NCBI GenBank assembly: GCA_913009765.1
Contig: CAJVYT010000245.1
Location: forward strand, 1 to 6,669
Source: an uncultured candidate division Zixibacteria bacterium
GTDB lineage: Bacteria > Zixibacteria > MSB-5A5 > GN15 > FEB-12
DNA: 6,669 bases
Reading direction: 5' to 3'
In this document: in pieces, positions 6,541 to 6,669 of the stretch
Layout of the letters: each line of letters starts with the position of its first letter
Numbering within the stretch: position 1 is the first letter of the stretch
The notes under the pieces: generated by a model
Told to the model about the DNA's origin: nothing
Database searches by the model: none
Seen by the model: only the letters and a program-made list of their open reading frames with translations
Translations under genes and position numbers: made by a program

Positions 6541-6669
6541 TGCGGTGCTCCCGGCAGGCAGGCACCCGCCAGCGCTTTCATCTCCAGCGCCGGCATCGAC
6601 GACGGCCGGGCCGGCCGCAAGCTGAAGGTGCTGATGGCGGTATCGGCCTCCTTCTTTCTGCTGTGGTTG
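6541..6669 (+). other. High-GC foreign segment joined by a chimeric junction
   Basis: GC content is 88 of 129 bases (68%), against 43 of 120 (36%) in the bases just before it. Read in frame with the upstream gene, 37 of 43 codons end in G or C, so this is probably real coding sequence of a high-GC genome in the same frame. It ends in a hydrophobic stretch (KVLMAVSASFFLLWL) that looks like a membrane helix. I cannot identify the protein. The frame match has a one-in-three chance of occurring by accident. An assembly or amplification chimera is the most likely explanation, and the adapter at the other end shows that the contig was poorly cleaned. Confidence 0.8.

Noticed and set aside
6432..6620. 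Antisense open frame near the right end
   Set aside because: It crosses the composition break at about 6541, so it cannot be a real gene of either source genome.
6541..6669. GC-rich tail as horizontally acquired DNA or a natural domain fusion
   Set aside because: The switch falls inside a conserved motif with no repeat, tRNA, transposon end or integrase nearby. A chimeric join is simpler, particularly in a contig with adapter at the other end.

Overview
The window is an incomplete flagellar operon, all on the + strand, from a bacterium of fairly low GC (about 36% in a 120-base stretch counted near the right end; the genes look to be in the high 30s throughout). Gene order is flhB (5'-truncated), flhA, flhF, flhG, fliA, a small charged protein gene, and a SwrB/DUF2802-like membrane protein gene (3'-truncated). 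Genes overlap by up to 11 bases or are separated by at most 25, with no terminator visible between them, so one long transcript is likely. This order (export gate, then FlhF/FlhG, then sigma-28, then a small membrane protein) occurs in several phyla, including Firmicutes and spirochaetes. The sequence does not let me name the phylum.

Neither end of the window is genomic DNA of this organism. Bases 34-91 are the complete 58-base Illumina P5/TruSeq universal adapter, and bases 24-33 are exactly ten T's, matching the poly-T linker of the flow-cell P5 oligonucleotide. Real sequence starts at base 92, inside flhB. At the right, composition jumps at about base 6541 from 36% to 68% GC in the middle of an open reading frame. 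The last 129 bases look like coding DNA of an unrelated high-GC genome, joined in frame by a chimeric assembly or amplification event. The real locus therefore spans about 92-6540.

How the genes work together: FlhB and FlhA are the export-gate proteins of the flagellar type III secretion system. FlhB has its autocleavage site NPTH, and FlhA has both its membrane and cytoplasmic halves. FlhF (SRP-type GTPase) and FlhG (MinD-type ATPase) normally set flagellar position and number. FliA (sigma-28) transcribes late flagellar genes. The last gene resembles in layout the SwrB-type protein that follows sigD in Bacillus subtilis.

The most interesting biology is in the FlhF/FlhG pair. FlhF keeps its P-loop and a G4 motif (TKTD), but the DTYR-type G2 motif reads DDVK and the DTAGR-type G3 motif reads DTVAT, so its GTPase chemistry is probably altered or lost. 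Its partner FlhG lacks the N-terminal DQAxxLR motif that activates FlhF GTPase in characterised systems, and its Walker B tail is also changed (DHSSG). The two changes fit together and suggest a hydrolysis-independent or otherwise rewired FlhF/FlhG module. The 106-residue protein after fliA, with a lysine-rich half followed by a glutamate-rich half, is not a family I recognise.
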